A DNA stretch of 40,742 bases from Brasilonema sp. UFV-L1 (lineage in GTDB: Bacteria > Cyanobacteriota > Cyanobacteriia > Cyanobacteriales > Nostocaceae): contig NZ_QMEA01000085.1 in assembly GCF_012912105.1 (NCBI RefSeq), positions 1 through 40,742 on the forward strand, read 5' to 3'. Of the stretch, positions 17,587 to 26,742 are shown in pieces (within the stretch, counting starts at the first letter, position 1; every line of letters begins with the position of its first letter). Made by a program: the position numbers and the translations under genes. The notes under the pieces were generated by a model. The model was not told where the DNA came from. It worked only from the letters and a program-made list of their open reading frames with translations, and searched no databases.

Positions 17587-18948
17587 TCAAGATCTCATGT
17601 TTTGAGGAATGATCACTGTAAAGGTTGTTCCAACTCCTACTACACTCTCCACAGTAATTTTTCCTTGATGTAAATCCAAACATTTTTTGACTACTGCTAA
17701 CCCCAAGCCCGTACCTAAAATTCCTCTGACATTATTGCCTCGTTGGAAAGGCTCATACAGTTGTGTTATTGTTTCTTTCGGAATACCAATACCTTCATCT
17801 CTAATATAAAAGGTGACTGCTTCTGGTTCCGATTTTAAAGTAAAGTATATATTTTTCCTTTCCGATGAATATTTGATAGCATTAGAAAGCAGATTACTTA
17901 GGATTGAGTAAAGCAATTTTTCATCTACCCAAGCATGAGTAGAACTACCCTGTTGATCAAAACTAATAGAATGTCGATCCTTACTTAAAGTTTGGATATC
18001 TTCAATTAAATTGAGACAAAAAGTTTGCATTTCTACTAGTTCAGGTTTGTACTCAAGCCTACCAGCTTCTGCTCTTGCTAAGGTTAGGATATCTGAGAGA
18101 AGTTGAGCCATTAACCGAGCGGAAGATTGGATGCGATAAAGATTCTTAAGTTTTTGTTTTTCAATGTGAGACTGGAGGGTTTCTTCTAAGAGCTGAGATG
18201 AACCCAGAATGACACTTAAAGGAGTGCGAAATTCGTGAGAAGCCATTGAGAAAAACTGAAGTTTAAGTTCACCTAATTCTTTTTCTTGAAGTAACTGGCG
18301 TTGAAGAATTTCTGCTTGCTGGCGCTTCATCATTTGGCGATAAAGTTGAGCATATACCCCAAAGAGGATAACAAAGGTAACAAAAGTTCCTATAATTTCA
18401 ATTAGCATTCTTGACTGAATGCTAGATTTCGATTCTTTAACCCAGACTTCGAGTGCTTGTTCTTCTTCAAGTTGCATTCGGTCAATAACTTGTTGGATGT
18501 TATGTAAATTGCGCTTACTAAGAGTATTTGCTAGGGAATTTTGAGTTGCTGGGGAGAATTTGCCTTTTTGGAATAGGCTAATAGACTGCTGAGATAGAAC
18601 AAGCCTTTTGTCTAACAAGGATTCTAGCTTTGCCAATCGTTGCTGCTGGTTAGGATTTTTATCCACAAATTTTCTCAATTTGTAGAGTTTGGGGTCAATT
18701 GACTGAATAGCAAGATTGTATCGTTTGAGCTCAGACTTATCTCCAGAAAGTATGTAACCACGTCGTCCAGATTCAGCATCATTCAAGGTAGCAAGAACAT
18801 CAATAAGGGTTTCTAAAACTTCATGAGTTCGTTTTAGTTTGCTAGTACTTTCCGCAACACTTGTTGCATTTTGGTAAGAAATAAAACTAATAATGCCCGT
18901 CAGCAATACTGTTAAACCAAAACCACCTACAATCCACTTTCTTTCCAT
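17587..18948 (-). CDS. CHASE3-type membrane sensor histidine kinase
   Basis: 453 residues. Membrane helices at ~8-24 and ~182-201 enclose an extracytoplasmic all-helical domain of CHASE3 type (ESGRRGYILSGDKSELKRY). A coiled segment leads to the HisKA domain, with phospho-acceptor His238 in SMASHEFRTPLS. The ATPase domain has the N box NLLSNAIKYS (352-361), G1 DEGIGIP (384-390) and G2 GTGLGLAVV (412-420), so it looks fully active. It is divergent from an OmpR-type regulator 64 bases away, its probable partner. The signal is unknown. The nearby cation ATPase may be a target, but that is an inference. Confidence 0.9.
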   Translation of the reverse strand: MERKWIVGGFGLTVLLTGIISFISYQNATSVAESTSKLKRTHEVLETLIDVLATLNDAESGRRGYILSGDKSELKRYNLAIQSIDPKLYKLRKFVDKNPNQQQRLAKLESLLDKRLVLSQQSISLFQKGKFSPATQNSLANTLSKRNLHNIQQVIDRMQLEEEQALEVWVKESKSSIQSRMLIEIIGTFVTFVILFGVYAQLYRQMMKRQQAEILQRQLLQEKELGELKLQFFSMASHEFRTPLSVILGSSQLLEETLQSHIEKQKLKNLYRIQSSARLMAQLLSDILTLARAEAGRLEYKPELVEMQTFCLNLIEDIQTLSKDRHSISFDQQGSSTHAWVDEKLLYSILSNLLSNAIKYSSERKNIYFTLKSEPEAVTFYIRDEGIGIPKETITQLYEPFQRGNNVRGILGTGLGLAVVKKCLDLHQGKITVESVVGVGTTFTVIIPQNMRS

Positions 18949-19012
18949 ATGCCAGTTGATAATCGCCTGAACTTGGTAACCTAAAATCTAAAACCAAAAA
19001 TCTCAAATTGTG

Positions 19013-19687
19013 ATGCGGATCTTAGTTGTTGAAGATGATGTTCAAATTGCAGATATGCTGACAGAGGCGCTGACTAACCGCCAGTATGTGGTGGATGTCG
19101 TACAGGATGGTAAAGCAGCATTGGACTACGTGGAAACAATAGATTATGACTTAATTTTGCTAGATATTACTTTACCAAAGCTAGACGGGATTAAGTTTTG
19201 TCAGCAACTGCGCAATCATCACTTTACTATCCCCGTTCTCATCCTAACTGCCCGCGACACTATTGCTGATAAAATTATGGGATTAGATGCAGGGGCAGAT
19301 GACTACATGGTCAAGCCCTTTGACTTAGGAGAATTAATGGCTCGCGTGCGGGCGCTGTTGCGAAGAGGTAGTTCTACAGCAGGCTCAAAAATCTTTTGGG
19401 GAAGTTTGTGCATCAATCCTAGTACATATGAAGTCACATACGAAGAGCTACTTTTAAACTTAACCCCAAAGGAGTATGCCATTCTAGAACTATTAGTTTC
19501 TAGCGGTCGGCGAGTTTTGAGTAGACCAGGTATTATTGAGCGAGTTTGGTCGCTAGAAGATCCACCCAGCGAGGAAACCGTCAAGTCCCATATCAAAAGC
19601 TTACGTCAAAAACTTAGGGAAGTCGGTGCGCCGGATGATTTCATTGAGACGGTGCATGGACTTGGTTATCGTCTCAAGCAGTTTTAA
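19013..19687 (+). CDS. OmpR/PhoB-family response regulator
   Basis: 224 residues from ATG 19013; a GTG one codon earlier is possible. The receiver domain (1-~115) has the acidic pair VVEDD, phospho-acceptor Asp51 in ILLDITLP, Thr in LTARD and Lys in MVKPFDLGE. The winged-helix DNA-binding domain covers ~130-224 (LTPKEYAILELLVSSGRRVLSR, ETVKSHIKSLRQKL, TVHGLGYRL). Its divergent neighbour is a histidine kinase, so they probably form one two-component pair sharing the 64-base promoter gap. A strong terminator follows at 19821. Confidence 0.93.
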   Translation: MRILVVEDDVQIADMLTEALTNRQYVVDVVQDGKAALDYVETIDYDLILLDITLPKLDGIKFCQQLRNHHFTIPVLILTARDTIADKIMGLDAGADDYMVKPFDLGELMARVRALLRRGSSTAGSKIFWGSLCINPSTYEVTYEELLLNLTPKEYAILELLVSSGRRVLSRPGIIERVWSLEDPPSEETVKSHIKSLRQKLREVGAPDDFIETVHGLGYRLKQF

Positions 19688-19820
19688 GGGCTTAGGGGGA
19701 GGATAATTTTCCTACATCATCGAGAAATGACTACCCGGTTTCTACCCGATTTCTCCCTAGTTTTTCCACTTCCTTAGAATAGGCTAGTTGTGTAAGTACA
19801 ACTCCTCTAACACATCACCC

Positions 19821-19852
19821 AATTGATTCTTGCTTCAATGCAAGAATCAATT
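19821..19852 (+). terminator. intrinsic terminator
   Basis: A perfect 13-bp stem AATTGATTCTTGC / GCAAGAATCAATT with a 6-base loop, followed by TATTA. It lies between two plus-strand response-regulator genes and separates their transcripts. The rest of the 19688-20019 gap shows no gene. Confidence 0.7.
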
Positions 19853-20019
19853 TATTACACAAAGAGTCAATCAAAATTGAAGATTGAACAGAAGGATGAA
19901 GTGTAAAGCATAGAGAACGACAAGAAACTTTTTTCAAACTTTATCCTTGCCAGCCTCAGCATACTTCACTCTTAAGCTTTCAGTTGAACAATATCTTGAC
20001 TAAAGAAAAGGTAACGAAA

Positions 20020-20454
20020 ATGCAAACAATTCTAGTTATTGAAGATGACCTGACTTACCAACACTGCCTGAATGATTTTTTAGAATCTCAAGAGTTTCAA
20101 GTTTTGCTAGCTAATGATGGGAAAAGCGGGTTATCTACAATCCAAAAGCAGAAACCAGATTTAGTCATTTGCGATATTCAGTTACCAGAAATGGATGGAT
20201 ACGGAGTTCTACAGTCACTCCGTCAGAACCCAACCATTGCAAATATTCCTTTTATCTTTTTGACATCTGAAGAAGACGCAACTCATTATCGTCGAGGAAT
20301 GGAACTTGGTGCAGATGCTTACTTGACCAAACCCGTTTTTATGAATGCATTACTAAAGAGAGTCACTGCTTTACTTTTCTCAAAAGAGTTCAAAGAGGGA
20401 GAGATGACTAAGAATATGCAGATAGACTTTAATGATTTCACGTTTCAAAGCTAG
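20020..20454 (+). CDS. single-domain response regulator
   Basis: 144 residues from ATG 20020, preceded by AAAAGG; a TTG at 19984 would add twelve poorly conserved residues. The receiver fold is complete: VIEDD at 6-10, phospho-acceptor Asp52 in VICDIQLPEMDGY, FLTSEE, and the Lys in AYLTKPVF. There is no output domain, only ~25 residues after the fold. Such proteins pass phosphate or act by binding. The upstream kinase could be its donor, but no sequence feature proves it. Confidence 0.85.
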   Translation: MQTILVIEDDLTYQHCLNDFLESQEFQVLLANDGKSGLSTIQKQKPDLVICDIQLPEMDGYGVLQSLRQNPTIANIPFIFLTSEEDATHYRRGMELGADAYLTKPVFMNALLKRVTALLFSKEFKEGEMTKNMQIDFNDFTFQS

Positions 20455-20585
20455 AAAGTCAGGCTTAAAAATAAGCATTCTACCTTCTAACTGTATCCAA
20501 ATAAAATGTGTAACAGCTTAATAAATTAATTTTTAATTAATTTGTAATTAATTGGTGCTCTACCTTTGCTAAAGGAAGCGTGGTT

Positions 20586-23414
20586 ATGACAATTTCCCTA
20601 GACAAGTCAGTGACAAATGCTCACCAGTCTTTCCAGAATCAATGGCATCATGTTGATTTTACAGAAGCTGCCTTTTTCCTAGAAACCGACTTACAAACGG
20701 GGTTAACATCTACTGAAGTTGAACGCCGACGATCTGAGTGTGGCTCGAATGAACTAGCCACCAAACCCCAGAAAAGTGCGTGGCTGCGGTTTTTATTGCA
20801 ATTTAACCAACCGCTGTTGTATATCCTGTTAGTGGCAGGAGCCATCAAGGCGATACTAGGTTCTTGGACAAATGCTACTGTGATTTGGGGCGTGACAGTT
20901 CTCAACGCGATTGTTGGTTACGTGCAAGAGTCGAAGGCCCAAGGAGCTATTGCTGCTCTTGCAAAAGCAGTAACCACAGAGGCGACTGTCATACGTGGTG
21001 AGAAAAAGGCTCGCATCTCTGCTAGGGAATTAGTGCCAGGAGACTTAGTAGTCCTCAGTTCTGGTGATAAAGTTCCGGCTGATCTGCGGCTTGTCAGTAC
21101 GCGCAACTTGCAAGTAGATGAGTCTTCCCTCACAGGAGAGTCACAGCCTGTGAGAAAAAATACCAAGTTACTCAGTGCAGAGACTCCTTTAGCAGAGCGT
21201 CACAACATGGCTTACACAGGAAGCTTTGTGACTTTTGGCCAAGGGCAAGGCATTGTTGTTGCTATTGGTAATTCTACGGAATTAGGAAGAATATCCCAGT
21301 CAATAGAAGAACGCAAAAGTCTAAGTACACCCTTAACTCGCAAGTTTGACAAGTTTAGTCGAACCCTACTTTACATTATTTTAATACTTGCGAGCTTTAC
21401 CTTTGTCCTGGGGTTAGGACAAGGACGCTCTTGGGTGGAGATGTTTGAGGCTGCGATCGCACTGGCTGTGAGCGCTATTCCTGAAGGGTTACCCGCAGTC
21501 GTCACTATTACTTTAGCAATTGGGGTGGCACGAATGGTACGTCGTCAAGCTATTATCCGTAAACTCCCAGCTGTAGAAACATTGGGTAGTGCTACGGTCA
21601 TCTGTTCTGACAAAACTGGTACCCTGACAGAAAACCAGATGACAGTTCAACTCATATACGCTGGTGGCACACGGTACACCGTTAGCGGTGTGGGTTATAG
21701 CTTGGAGGGGACAATCACACAGATGTCTACTTCTCAACCCATTCATTTTGGTGGGCGTATTTTGGATGCTGACTCAAAGTTGAATGCTTATCATTTACAA
21801 TCTGTGCGGGAATGTCTGATTGCAGGTTTGCTGTGCAATGACTCTCATCTCGAACCTAAACAGAATCAATGGTTTGTTGTTGGCGATCCGACTGAAGGCG
21901 CTTTAGTTGTTGCTGCCAGAAAAGCTGGCTTGAGTCAGTCTAAGCTCACAGAAGCTATGCCGAGGTTGGATACTCTTCCTTTTGAGTCTGATTACCAATA
22001 TATGGCTACGTTGCATAGCACAAAGACAAACGATAAACGTACAAACAGCTTATCTTTCACTCCAGATTCTTCAAAAAGAACGATTTATGTAAAAGGCTCG
22101 GTAGAAGCTGTTTTAAGTCGTTGTCAGCAGATGTTGGATGCCAGTGGTAAACCCGTTCCTCTAGACCATGCCTCTGTAGAATTAGAAGTAGAGACAATGG
22201 CAAAACAAGGTCTACGAGTCCTTGCTTTTGCTAAGAAGTTAGTGGACAGCAATTCTAAATCCTTGGATCATAAAGATATTGCGTTAGAACTCATTTTTCT
22301 GGGTTTACAAGGGATGATTGATCCCCCACGTCAAGAAGTGTTTCCAGCTATCCAAGCCTGTCACTCTGCTGGAATTCAGGTGAAGATGATCACTGGAGAC
22401 CACAAAACGACAGCAGTAGCAATTGCCAAAAAACTGGGGTTGCAAAAAGATGGTGAGGTGTTGGCATTTGAGGGACGACAATTAGAACAGATGAATGATG
22501 GCGAGCTGGTACAAGCAGCAGAAACAGGAGTCGTTTTCGCCAGAGTTGCTCCCGCCCAGAAACTGCGTCTTGTCGAAGCGTTGCAATCTAAAGGTGAGAT
22601 TGTCGCAATGACAGGGGATGGAGTCAATGATGCACCTGCCCTCAAACAGGCGGATATTGGCATTGCAATGGGCGGCGCAGGAACAGATGTTGCCAAAGAA
22701 GCTGCTGATATGCTGCTGGTAGATGACAACTTCGCTTCAATAGAAGCAGCCGTCGAGCAAGGACGAACGGTTTACCAAAACTTGCGAAAGGCGATCGCCT
22801 TCATCCTACCTGTCAATGGTGGCGAATCGATGACAATTCTGCTCAGCGCCTTGATGGCATGGGAATTGCCTATCTTATCTTTGCAAATCCTGTGGCTGAA
22901 CATGGTCAACTCTGTCGCCATGACTGTTCCATTGGCATTTGAACCAAAGTCCAATCGGGTGATGCAGCAACCCCCACGCAATCCTCGCGAACCCTTACTA
23001 TCAAAGCAGTTGCTTTGGCGAATTTTTGCTGTCTCTGCCTTCAACTGGATTTTGATTTTTGGGATGTTTGAATGTGTACGTCGTACAACAGGAGACATTG
23101 CGATCGCCCGGACAATGGCAATCCAAGCGCTGATTCTTGGGAGAATTGTATATTTATTGAGTATTAGCCAATGGGGTAGAGCAATTGTTGCCAAACTACT
23201 AGGAAGAGCAACAGCAATTAAAGATGCTCCGGCTATTACGCTTGGTATTCTTGGCTCTGTTTTACTGCAAATCATCTTTAGCCAGTGGAGCATAATGAAC
23301 ACCTTATTTCAAACTGCCCCACTGAGTTGGAATCAGTGGCTCATTTGTCTTATTCCAGTATTGCCAATGATAGGGCTGGCTATCTTCGTTAACCGTATCG
23401 ATCCAATTGACTAA
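20586..23414 (+). CDS. P2-type cation-transporting ATPase
   Basis: 942 residues from ATG 20586, which has AAAGGAAG seven bases upstream. It has the cation-ATPase N-terminal domain, an actuator domain with SSLTGES, phosphorylated Asp342 in CSDKTGTLT, the nucleotide domain with [10 protein letters not shown], and a hinge with [18 protein letters not shown], plus about ten membrane helices. TM4 has IPEGLP (298-303), and TM5 has NGGESM, as in SERCA-type pumps. In TM6, N772, N775 and S776 replace the SERCA N796, T799 and D800, so a key Ca2+ ligand is absent and the ion is uncertain. It may serve Ca2+, Na+ or K+ export. It lies 131 bases after a response regulator. Confidence 0.9.
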   Translation: MTISLDKSVTNAHQSFQNQWHHVDFTEAAFFLETDLQTGLTSTEVERRRSECGSNELATKPQKSAWLRFLLQFNQPLLYILLVAGAIKAILGSWTNATVIWGVTVLNAIVGYVQESKAQGAIAALAKAVTTEATVIRGEKKARISARELVPGDLVVLSSGDKVPADLRLVSTRNLQVDESSLTGESQPVRKNTKLLSAETPLAERHNMAYTGSFVTFGQGQGIVVAIGNSTELGRISQSIEERKSLSTPLTRKFDKFSRTLLYIILILASFTFVLGLGQGRSWVEMFEAAIALAVSAIPEGLPAVVTITLAIGVARMVRRQAIIRKLPAVETLGSATVICSDKTGTLTENQMTVQLIYAGGTRYTVSGVGYSLEGTITQMSTSQPIHFGGRILDADSKLNAYHLQSVRECLIAGLLCNDSHLEPKQNQWFVVGDPTEGALVVAARKAGLSQSKLTEAMPRLDTLPFESDYQYMATLHSTKTNDKRTNSLSFTPDSSKRTIYVKGSVEAVLSRCQQMLDASGKPVPLDHASVELEVETMAKQGLRVLAFAKKLVDSNSKSLDHKDIALELIFLGLQGMIDPPRQEVFPAIQACHSAGIQVKMITGDHKTTAVAIAKKLGLQKDGEVLAFEGRQLEQMNDGELVQAAETGVVFARVAPAQKLRLVEALQSKGEIVAMTGDGVNDAPALKQADIGIAMGGAGTDVAKEAADMLLVDDNFASIEAAVEQGRTVYQNLRKAIAFILPVNGGESMTILLSALMAWELPILSLQILWLNMVNSVAMTVPLAFEPKSNRVMQQPPRNPREPLLSKQLLWRIFAVSAFNWILIFGMFECVRRTTGDIAIARTMAIQALILGRIVYLLSISQWGRAIVAKLLGRATAIKDAPAITLGILGSVLLQIIFSQWSIMNTLFQTAPLSWNQWLICLIPVLPMIGLAIFVNRIDPID

Positions 23415-23536
23415 CTACTTATTGCTCAAACATATTTCCTAGGAGTTCCTAGCTCCTTCGCAGGAGGCACAAAATTCAAATTCTTGGGCTTAACCTGGGT
23501 GCAATAATTTTTACTTTTTTATATTTTATTACGTAT

Positions 23537-23572
23537 TGACAAAGCAGATTCTTTATGAAATATGCTTTGTCA
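23537..23572 (+). terminator. terminator after the P-type ATPase gene
   Basis: Arms TGACAAAGCA and TGCTTTGTCA (10 bp) with a 16-base loop, followed by TTTTCTC. It is 123 bases after the ATPase stop codon. Confidence 0.5.
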
Positions 23573-23667
23573 TTTTCTCTATCACTTTGACTTTCTTGTG
23601 AATTCAGATACATCCATCGGGAGAGGATTTAAACCCTCAGTTCGTTTGCAATAAAGTCGATAGGATT

Positions 23668-23691
23668 GTAGTTGCACTTCAGTGCAATTAC
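23668..23691. promoter_or_regulatory. 24-bp imperfect palindrome upstream of the SDR gene
   Basis: A core TTGCACTTCAGTGCAA with extended arms GTA/TAC. It is 25 bases before the start codon of the SDR gene, so it could be a regulator-binding dyad or a short RNA hairpin in its leader. The regulator is unknown. Confidence 0.4.
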
Positions 23692-23715
23692 AAAGTACTT
23701 CTTGAAAAAGGTTTA

Positions 23716-24528
23716 ATGGTGATGAAAGGTTTAAAAGGTAAGAGTGTGTTAGTCACAGGTGCCAGTTCGGGAATTGGGCAAGCAATTGCAGTGAGATTTG
23801 CTCAAGAAGGAGCAAACGTTGCTATCAACTACAGGAAAAGCCCAGAAGATGCTAAAGAGACTGAAGAAATGGTAGAGAATGCTTGCGGTGAAATTCGAGG
23901 TTGTGGTGTTGAAAGCATCTTAGTCCAAGCTGATGTTTCCAAAGAAGAAGATGTCATCAAAATGGTAGCTACTGTTGTAGAAAAGTTTGGCAAATTAGAT
24001 ATTTTAATTAACAACGCTGGCATTCAAATTGAAGGTGCAGCTCATGAAATTAAAACAGAAAATTTTGACAAAGTTATTTCCGTAAATCTCCGAGGTGCAT
24101 ACATCTGCGCCCGTGAAGCACTCAAACACTTCCTTTATCGTCAAGAGAGTGGAGTCATTATTAATATATCCAGCGTTCATGAAATTATTCCCAAACCTCA
24201 ATATATTGGGTACTCTGTGAGCAAAGGAGGAATGGAAAATCTCACCCGTTCTTTAGCTTTGGAATACGCATCTCGTAACATTCGCGTGAATGCAATTGCA
24301 CCAGGAGCAACAATAACACCAATTAACAATTCGTGGATTAATGATCCAAAGGCAAAAGCTGAAGTTGAAAGTAATATTCCTATGGGTCGCGCTGGAACAT
24401 CAGAAGAAATGGCAGCGGCTGTCGCATTTCTTTGCTCAGATGAAGCAGCTTATATTACTGGTCAAACCTTGTTTATTGATGGTGGATTAACACTTTACCC
24501 CAGCTTTCGCGAGCCTTGGTCTTCGTAA
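23716..24528 (+). CDS. glucose-1-dehydrogenase-like SDR oxidoreductase
   Basis: A 270-residue short-chain dehydrogenase with cofactor motif TGASSGIG (14-21), NNAG (99-102), catalytic Ser153, Tyr166 and Lys170 (YSVSK), and the C-terminal DGGLTLYPSF tail. This tail and the SSVHE loop match the Bacillus-type glucose 1-dehydrogenase subgroup, which oxidises glucose with NAD(P)+. The substrate may differ in cyanobacteria. A second start, ATG 23722, is equally possible (MKGLKGK). The gene stands alone with a dyad upstream. Confidence 0.9.
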   Translation: MVMKGLKGKSVLVTGASSGIGQAIAVRFAQEGANVAINYRKSPEDAKETEEMVENACGEIRGCGVESILVQADVSKEEDVIKMVATVVEKFGKLDILINNAGIQIEGAAHEIKTENFDKVISVNLRGAYICAREALKHFLYRQESGVIINISSVHEIIPKPQYIGYSVSKGGMENLTRSLALEYASRNIRVNAIAPGATITPINNSWINDPKAKAEVESNIPMGRAGTSEEMAAAVAFLCSDEAAYITGQTLFIDGGLTLYPSFREPWSS

Positions 24529-24631
24529 GAAATATATGAGAAAGATAACGTGAGTTCGATAGACGAAAAGATAAATTAGCAGAAGCCAAAACTTAAGGCT
24601 ATGTAACTTAAGTTTTGACTTCAATTCGTGC

Positions 24632-25288
24632 TCATGACATTTTTTCTAACAAGTAGGACAACAAAAGATTTGCAATTTCTTGTTCAAGCTGCCCATCACT
24701 CAGCAATTCTGGATGTTCAATGACTGCTGCATGACATAAAGATTCAACAGTGCGTCCTAGAATGAACACAGTCAAATCGAGGTTTTGTGGTTTGGGGCGA
24801 TCGCCCTTTGAGCGGCTTCCTGTAAGATCATCGCTCCATCTCTCCAAGTAAGCTCGAAGCATAGCGTTAATTTGTTCTTCTGCGTTTTCGACTTGCTTGA
24901 GCCTACCTATACGAGGAACTTCCTCATCCAACACTTTATGCAGCATTGGATTCACCGCGTGAGCTGAAATCACTGCTTTCACTAATTCGGGTATTGCAAC
25001 TTCAGGCGGTACATCAAACAAATCGCTCAATTTTGATTCGACAAGCTCAACCATCTCGTTTGTGTGCTGTGAAACAAGCGCAGCAACCAAAGCTTCTTTG
25101 TTTGGGAAGTACTGATACAGCGAGCCAATGCTGACTCCAGCTAACTCTGCAATCCGATTTGTACTTGCTTTATCGTAGCCTTCTTCAGTCAGAATGCGAG
25201 CAGTTGCACTCAGGATAGCATCAACTGTCACTTTGGAACGGTCTTGTTGTGGTAATTTTCGGGGTGTCGTAGAAATTTTGCGAGGCAT
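24632..25288 (-). CDS. TetR-family transcriptional repressor
   Basis: 218 residues from ATG 25288 (MPRKISTTPRK); a TTG at 25318 is less likely. The N-terminal helix-turn-helix is clear: AILSATARILTEEGYDKAST then NRIAELAGVSIGSLYQYFPNKEAL. The rest is a variable ligand/dimer domain (ERWSDDLTGSRSKGDR, VFILGRTVESLCHAAV). It is divergent from the cupin gene. Two nearly identical 14-bp operators in the 86-bp gap suggest it represses both itself and the cupin-led genes. Confidence 0.9.
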   Translation of the reverse strand: MPRKISTTPRKLPQQDRSKVTVDAILSATARILTEEGYDKASTNRIAELAGVSIGSLYQYFPNKEALVAALVSQHTNEMVELVESKLSDLFDVPPEVAIPELVKAVISAHAVNPMLHKVLDEEVPRIGRLKQVENAEEQINAMLRAYLERWSDDLTGSRSKGDRPKPQNLDLTVFILGRTVESLCHAAVIEHPELLSDGQLEQEIANLLLSYLLEKMS

Positions 25289-25321
25289 TTGAGTAATGTA
25301 ATAAAATGCGAGTTGCAAAAA

Positions 25322-25357
25322 ATGAGTTATAACTCATATGATATGATTTATAACTCA
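25322..25357. promoter_or_regulatory. two palindromic operator candidates in the TetR-cupin gap
   Basis: Site 1, ATGAGTTATAACTCAT at 25322-25337, is a perfect 16-bp palindrome. Site 2, TGATTTATAACTCA at 25344-25357, matches the 14-bp core of site 1 at 13 of 14 positions. Their centres are 21 bp apart, about two helix turns, and TATGAT -10-like boxes lie between and within them. This fits two TetR dimers binding on the same DNA face. Confidence 0.7.
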
Positions 25358-25374
25358 CATTTTACCAAGCAGCC

Positions 25375-25767
25375 ATGAAGAAATTTACTCTTTCGGCAGA
25401 ACTGAACCAATTATCAGGTATCAACCCGCGCCTGTTCGGAGTGTTCAATAACTCACACCTTCTGGGAGTTGTCAAAGTCAAGGATGCACAGGGTTTTTGG
25501 GAAACTCATCATCAGGGCGAAGAACTATTAATCATTCTGTCAGGAAGAGCGCGTTTCATTGCGTTAATTGATGGGCAAAAACAGGTTGTAGAAATTGGTG
25601 CAGGAGATATTCTCTGGATTCCGAAAGATGCTGAACATTCTGTGGAAATTGTGGAGGAACTACATATCTTGTTTGTCTCACCTAAAGATGGCAATTCAGC
25701 AAGAGTTGAGAATGGTGTAAACTTGCAAACTGAAAGATTAGCAGTACATCAACAACATTTAGAATAA
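25375..25767 (+). CDS. cupin-fold protein
   Basis: A 130-residue single-domain cupin. Motif 1 has the metal ligands around THHQGEELLIILSG (His45, His46, Glu50), and motif 2 has GDILWIPKDAEHSVE (His88). Cupins of this size bind a metal and act as small isomerases, dioxygenases or ligand-binding proteins; the activity here cannot be assigned. It is the first gene of a plus-strand set, beginning 18 bases after the second operator candidate. A fainter family resemblance is to the mannose-6-phosphate-isomerase-like cupins. Confidence 0.85.
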   Translation: MKKFTLSAELNQLSGINPRLFGVFNNSHLLGVVKVKDAQGFWETHHQGEELLIILSGRARFIALIDGQKQVVEIGAGDILWIPKDAEHSVEIVEELHILFVSPKDGNSARVENGVNLQTERLAVHQQHLE

Positions 25768-25811
25768 CCATTACTAACAACTATGACTAAGTAAGCGAGG
25801 AACAATAAATT

Positions 25812-26177
25812 ATGAATTCAGCTAAATATCGTGTATTTGTTTGTACAAAACAACGTGATGCCAATGATCCAGAGGGTTGTTGTCATAACTGTGGAGCACT
25901 GGAAATTTATGAAGCTTTTCAAGAAGAGATTTCACAACGACAGCTAGAACATCAGGTAGAAATTCGTCGCTCTGGTTGTTTAGACAATTGTGAAGCAGGA
26001 GCCGTTGCTTTAATATATCAACCTAAGCTTCATGAACCGTCGTGGTTACCTACAAAAATTCAGAAAAAGATTGCTTCTAATAAACATTATTACGGTCATC
26101 TCAAACGTGCAGATATTGCCGAACTGGTTGAAAGTCATCTTGTCAATGGACAGCCACTGAAACGGTGTAAGATATAG
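25812..26177 (+). CDS. (2Fe-2S) ferredoxin domain protein, thioredoxin-like
   Basis: A 121-residue protein beginning YRVFVCTKQRDAN. Cysteines are at 11, 23, 24, 27, 56 and 60. Cys11, Cys23 or Cys24, Cys56 and Cys60 (SGCLDNCEAG) fit the four ligands of the thioredoxin-fold [2Fe-2S] ferredoxins. Related domains donate electrons or act in cobalamin and hydrogenase contexts; no such partner is here. It starts 45 bases after the cupin stop. A 9-bp hairpin overlaps its stop codon. It is probably co-transcribed with the neighbouring genes. Confidence 0.85.
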   Translation: MNSAKYRVFVCTKQRDANDPEGCCHNCGALEIYEAFQEEISQRQLEHQVEIRRSGCLDNCEAGAVALIYQPKLHEPSWLPTKIQKKIASNKHYYGHLKRADIAELVESHLVNGQPLKRCKI

Positions 26178-26187
26178 AATATCTTAC
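26167..26187 (+). terminator. small hairpin overlapping the ferredoxin-gene stop
   Basis: GTAAGATAT-AGA-ATATCTTAC, a perfect 9-bp stem with 3-base loop, covering the stop codon and only 14 bases before the next start. It may attenuate or stabilise mRNA rather than terminate fully, because no T run follows. Confidence 0.45.
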
Positions 26188-26200
26188 AAAAGTGATTGTC

Positions 26201-26674
26201 ATGGAAATACGGTTGTTTCGTACACAAGACACCGAGCAAATAGCACAGTTATTCCACGAAACAGTACGTGAAATTAACATTCGCGATTACTCAAATAATC
26301 AAGTTAAAGCGTGGGCACCAGATGATATTTACTTTAGAAACTGGTCAGAAGTTTGTTTAAAAAGATTTACCTACGTTGCAGATGATAAGGGAATAATTGT
26401 TGGTTTTGGAGAGCTAGAATCTAATGGTCATATTGATTGCTTTTATTGCCATAAGAACTATCAGCGTCGTGGAGTAGGGAGTCAAATCTATCAGGCAATT
26501 GAGGCAAAAGCATTGGAATTAGGGTTGGATTGTTTGTTTACTGAGGCGAGTATTACCGCAAAGCCATTTTTCCAAAATATGGGATTCTCGGTTGTGAAAG
26601 AACAACAAGTGACTCGTCGCGGAGAAACTTTCACTAATTATGCAATGGAGAAGTTTCTAAGAAGTGCGGTTTAA
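26201..26674 (+). CDS. GNAT acetyltransferase
   Basis: 157 residues from ATG 26201; a GTG at 26192 is possible. It has the GNAT acetyl-CoA motif in YCHKNYQRRGVGSQIYQAIE (RRGVGSQ), and the preceding GFGELESNGHIDCF strand. ASITAKPFFQNMGFSVVKEQ matches the family C-terminal block. It is similar to the YafP/Rv-type small GNAT enzymes. The target is unknown. It lies within the TetR-controlled run, 23 bases after the ferredoxin gene. Confidence 0.8.
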   Translation: MEIRLFRTQDTEQIAQLFHETVREINIRDYSNNQVKAWAPDDIYFRNWSEVCLKRFTYVADDKGIIVGFGELESNGHIDCFYCHKNYQRRGVGSQIYQAIEAKALELGLDCLFTEASITAKPFFQNMGFSVVKEQQVTRRGETFTNYAMEKFLRSAV

Positions 26675-26742
26675 CTTCTTCGTTGTTATGCCGCTCATAA
26701 TATTTCCTCTAGTAAAGATGATTATTGTCAGGAGAATATGTC

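Larger units (their letters stand above)
23415..23715. other. spacer with terminator and dyad
   Basis: No gene. It contains the terminator hairpin at 23537 and the palindrome at 23668 listed separately, plus AT-rich DNA. Confidence 0.5.
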
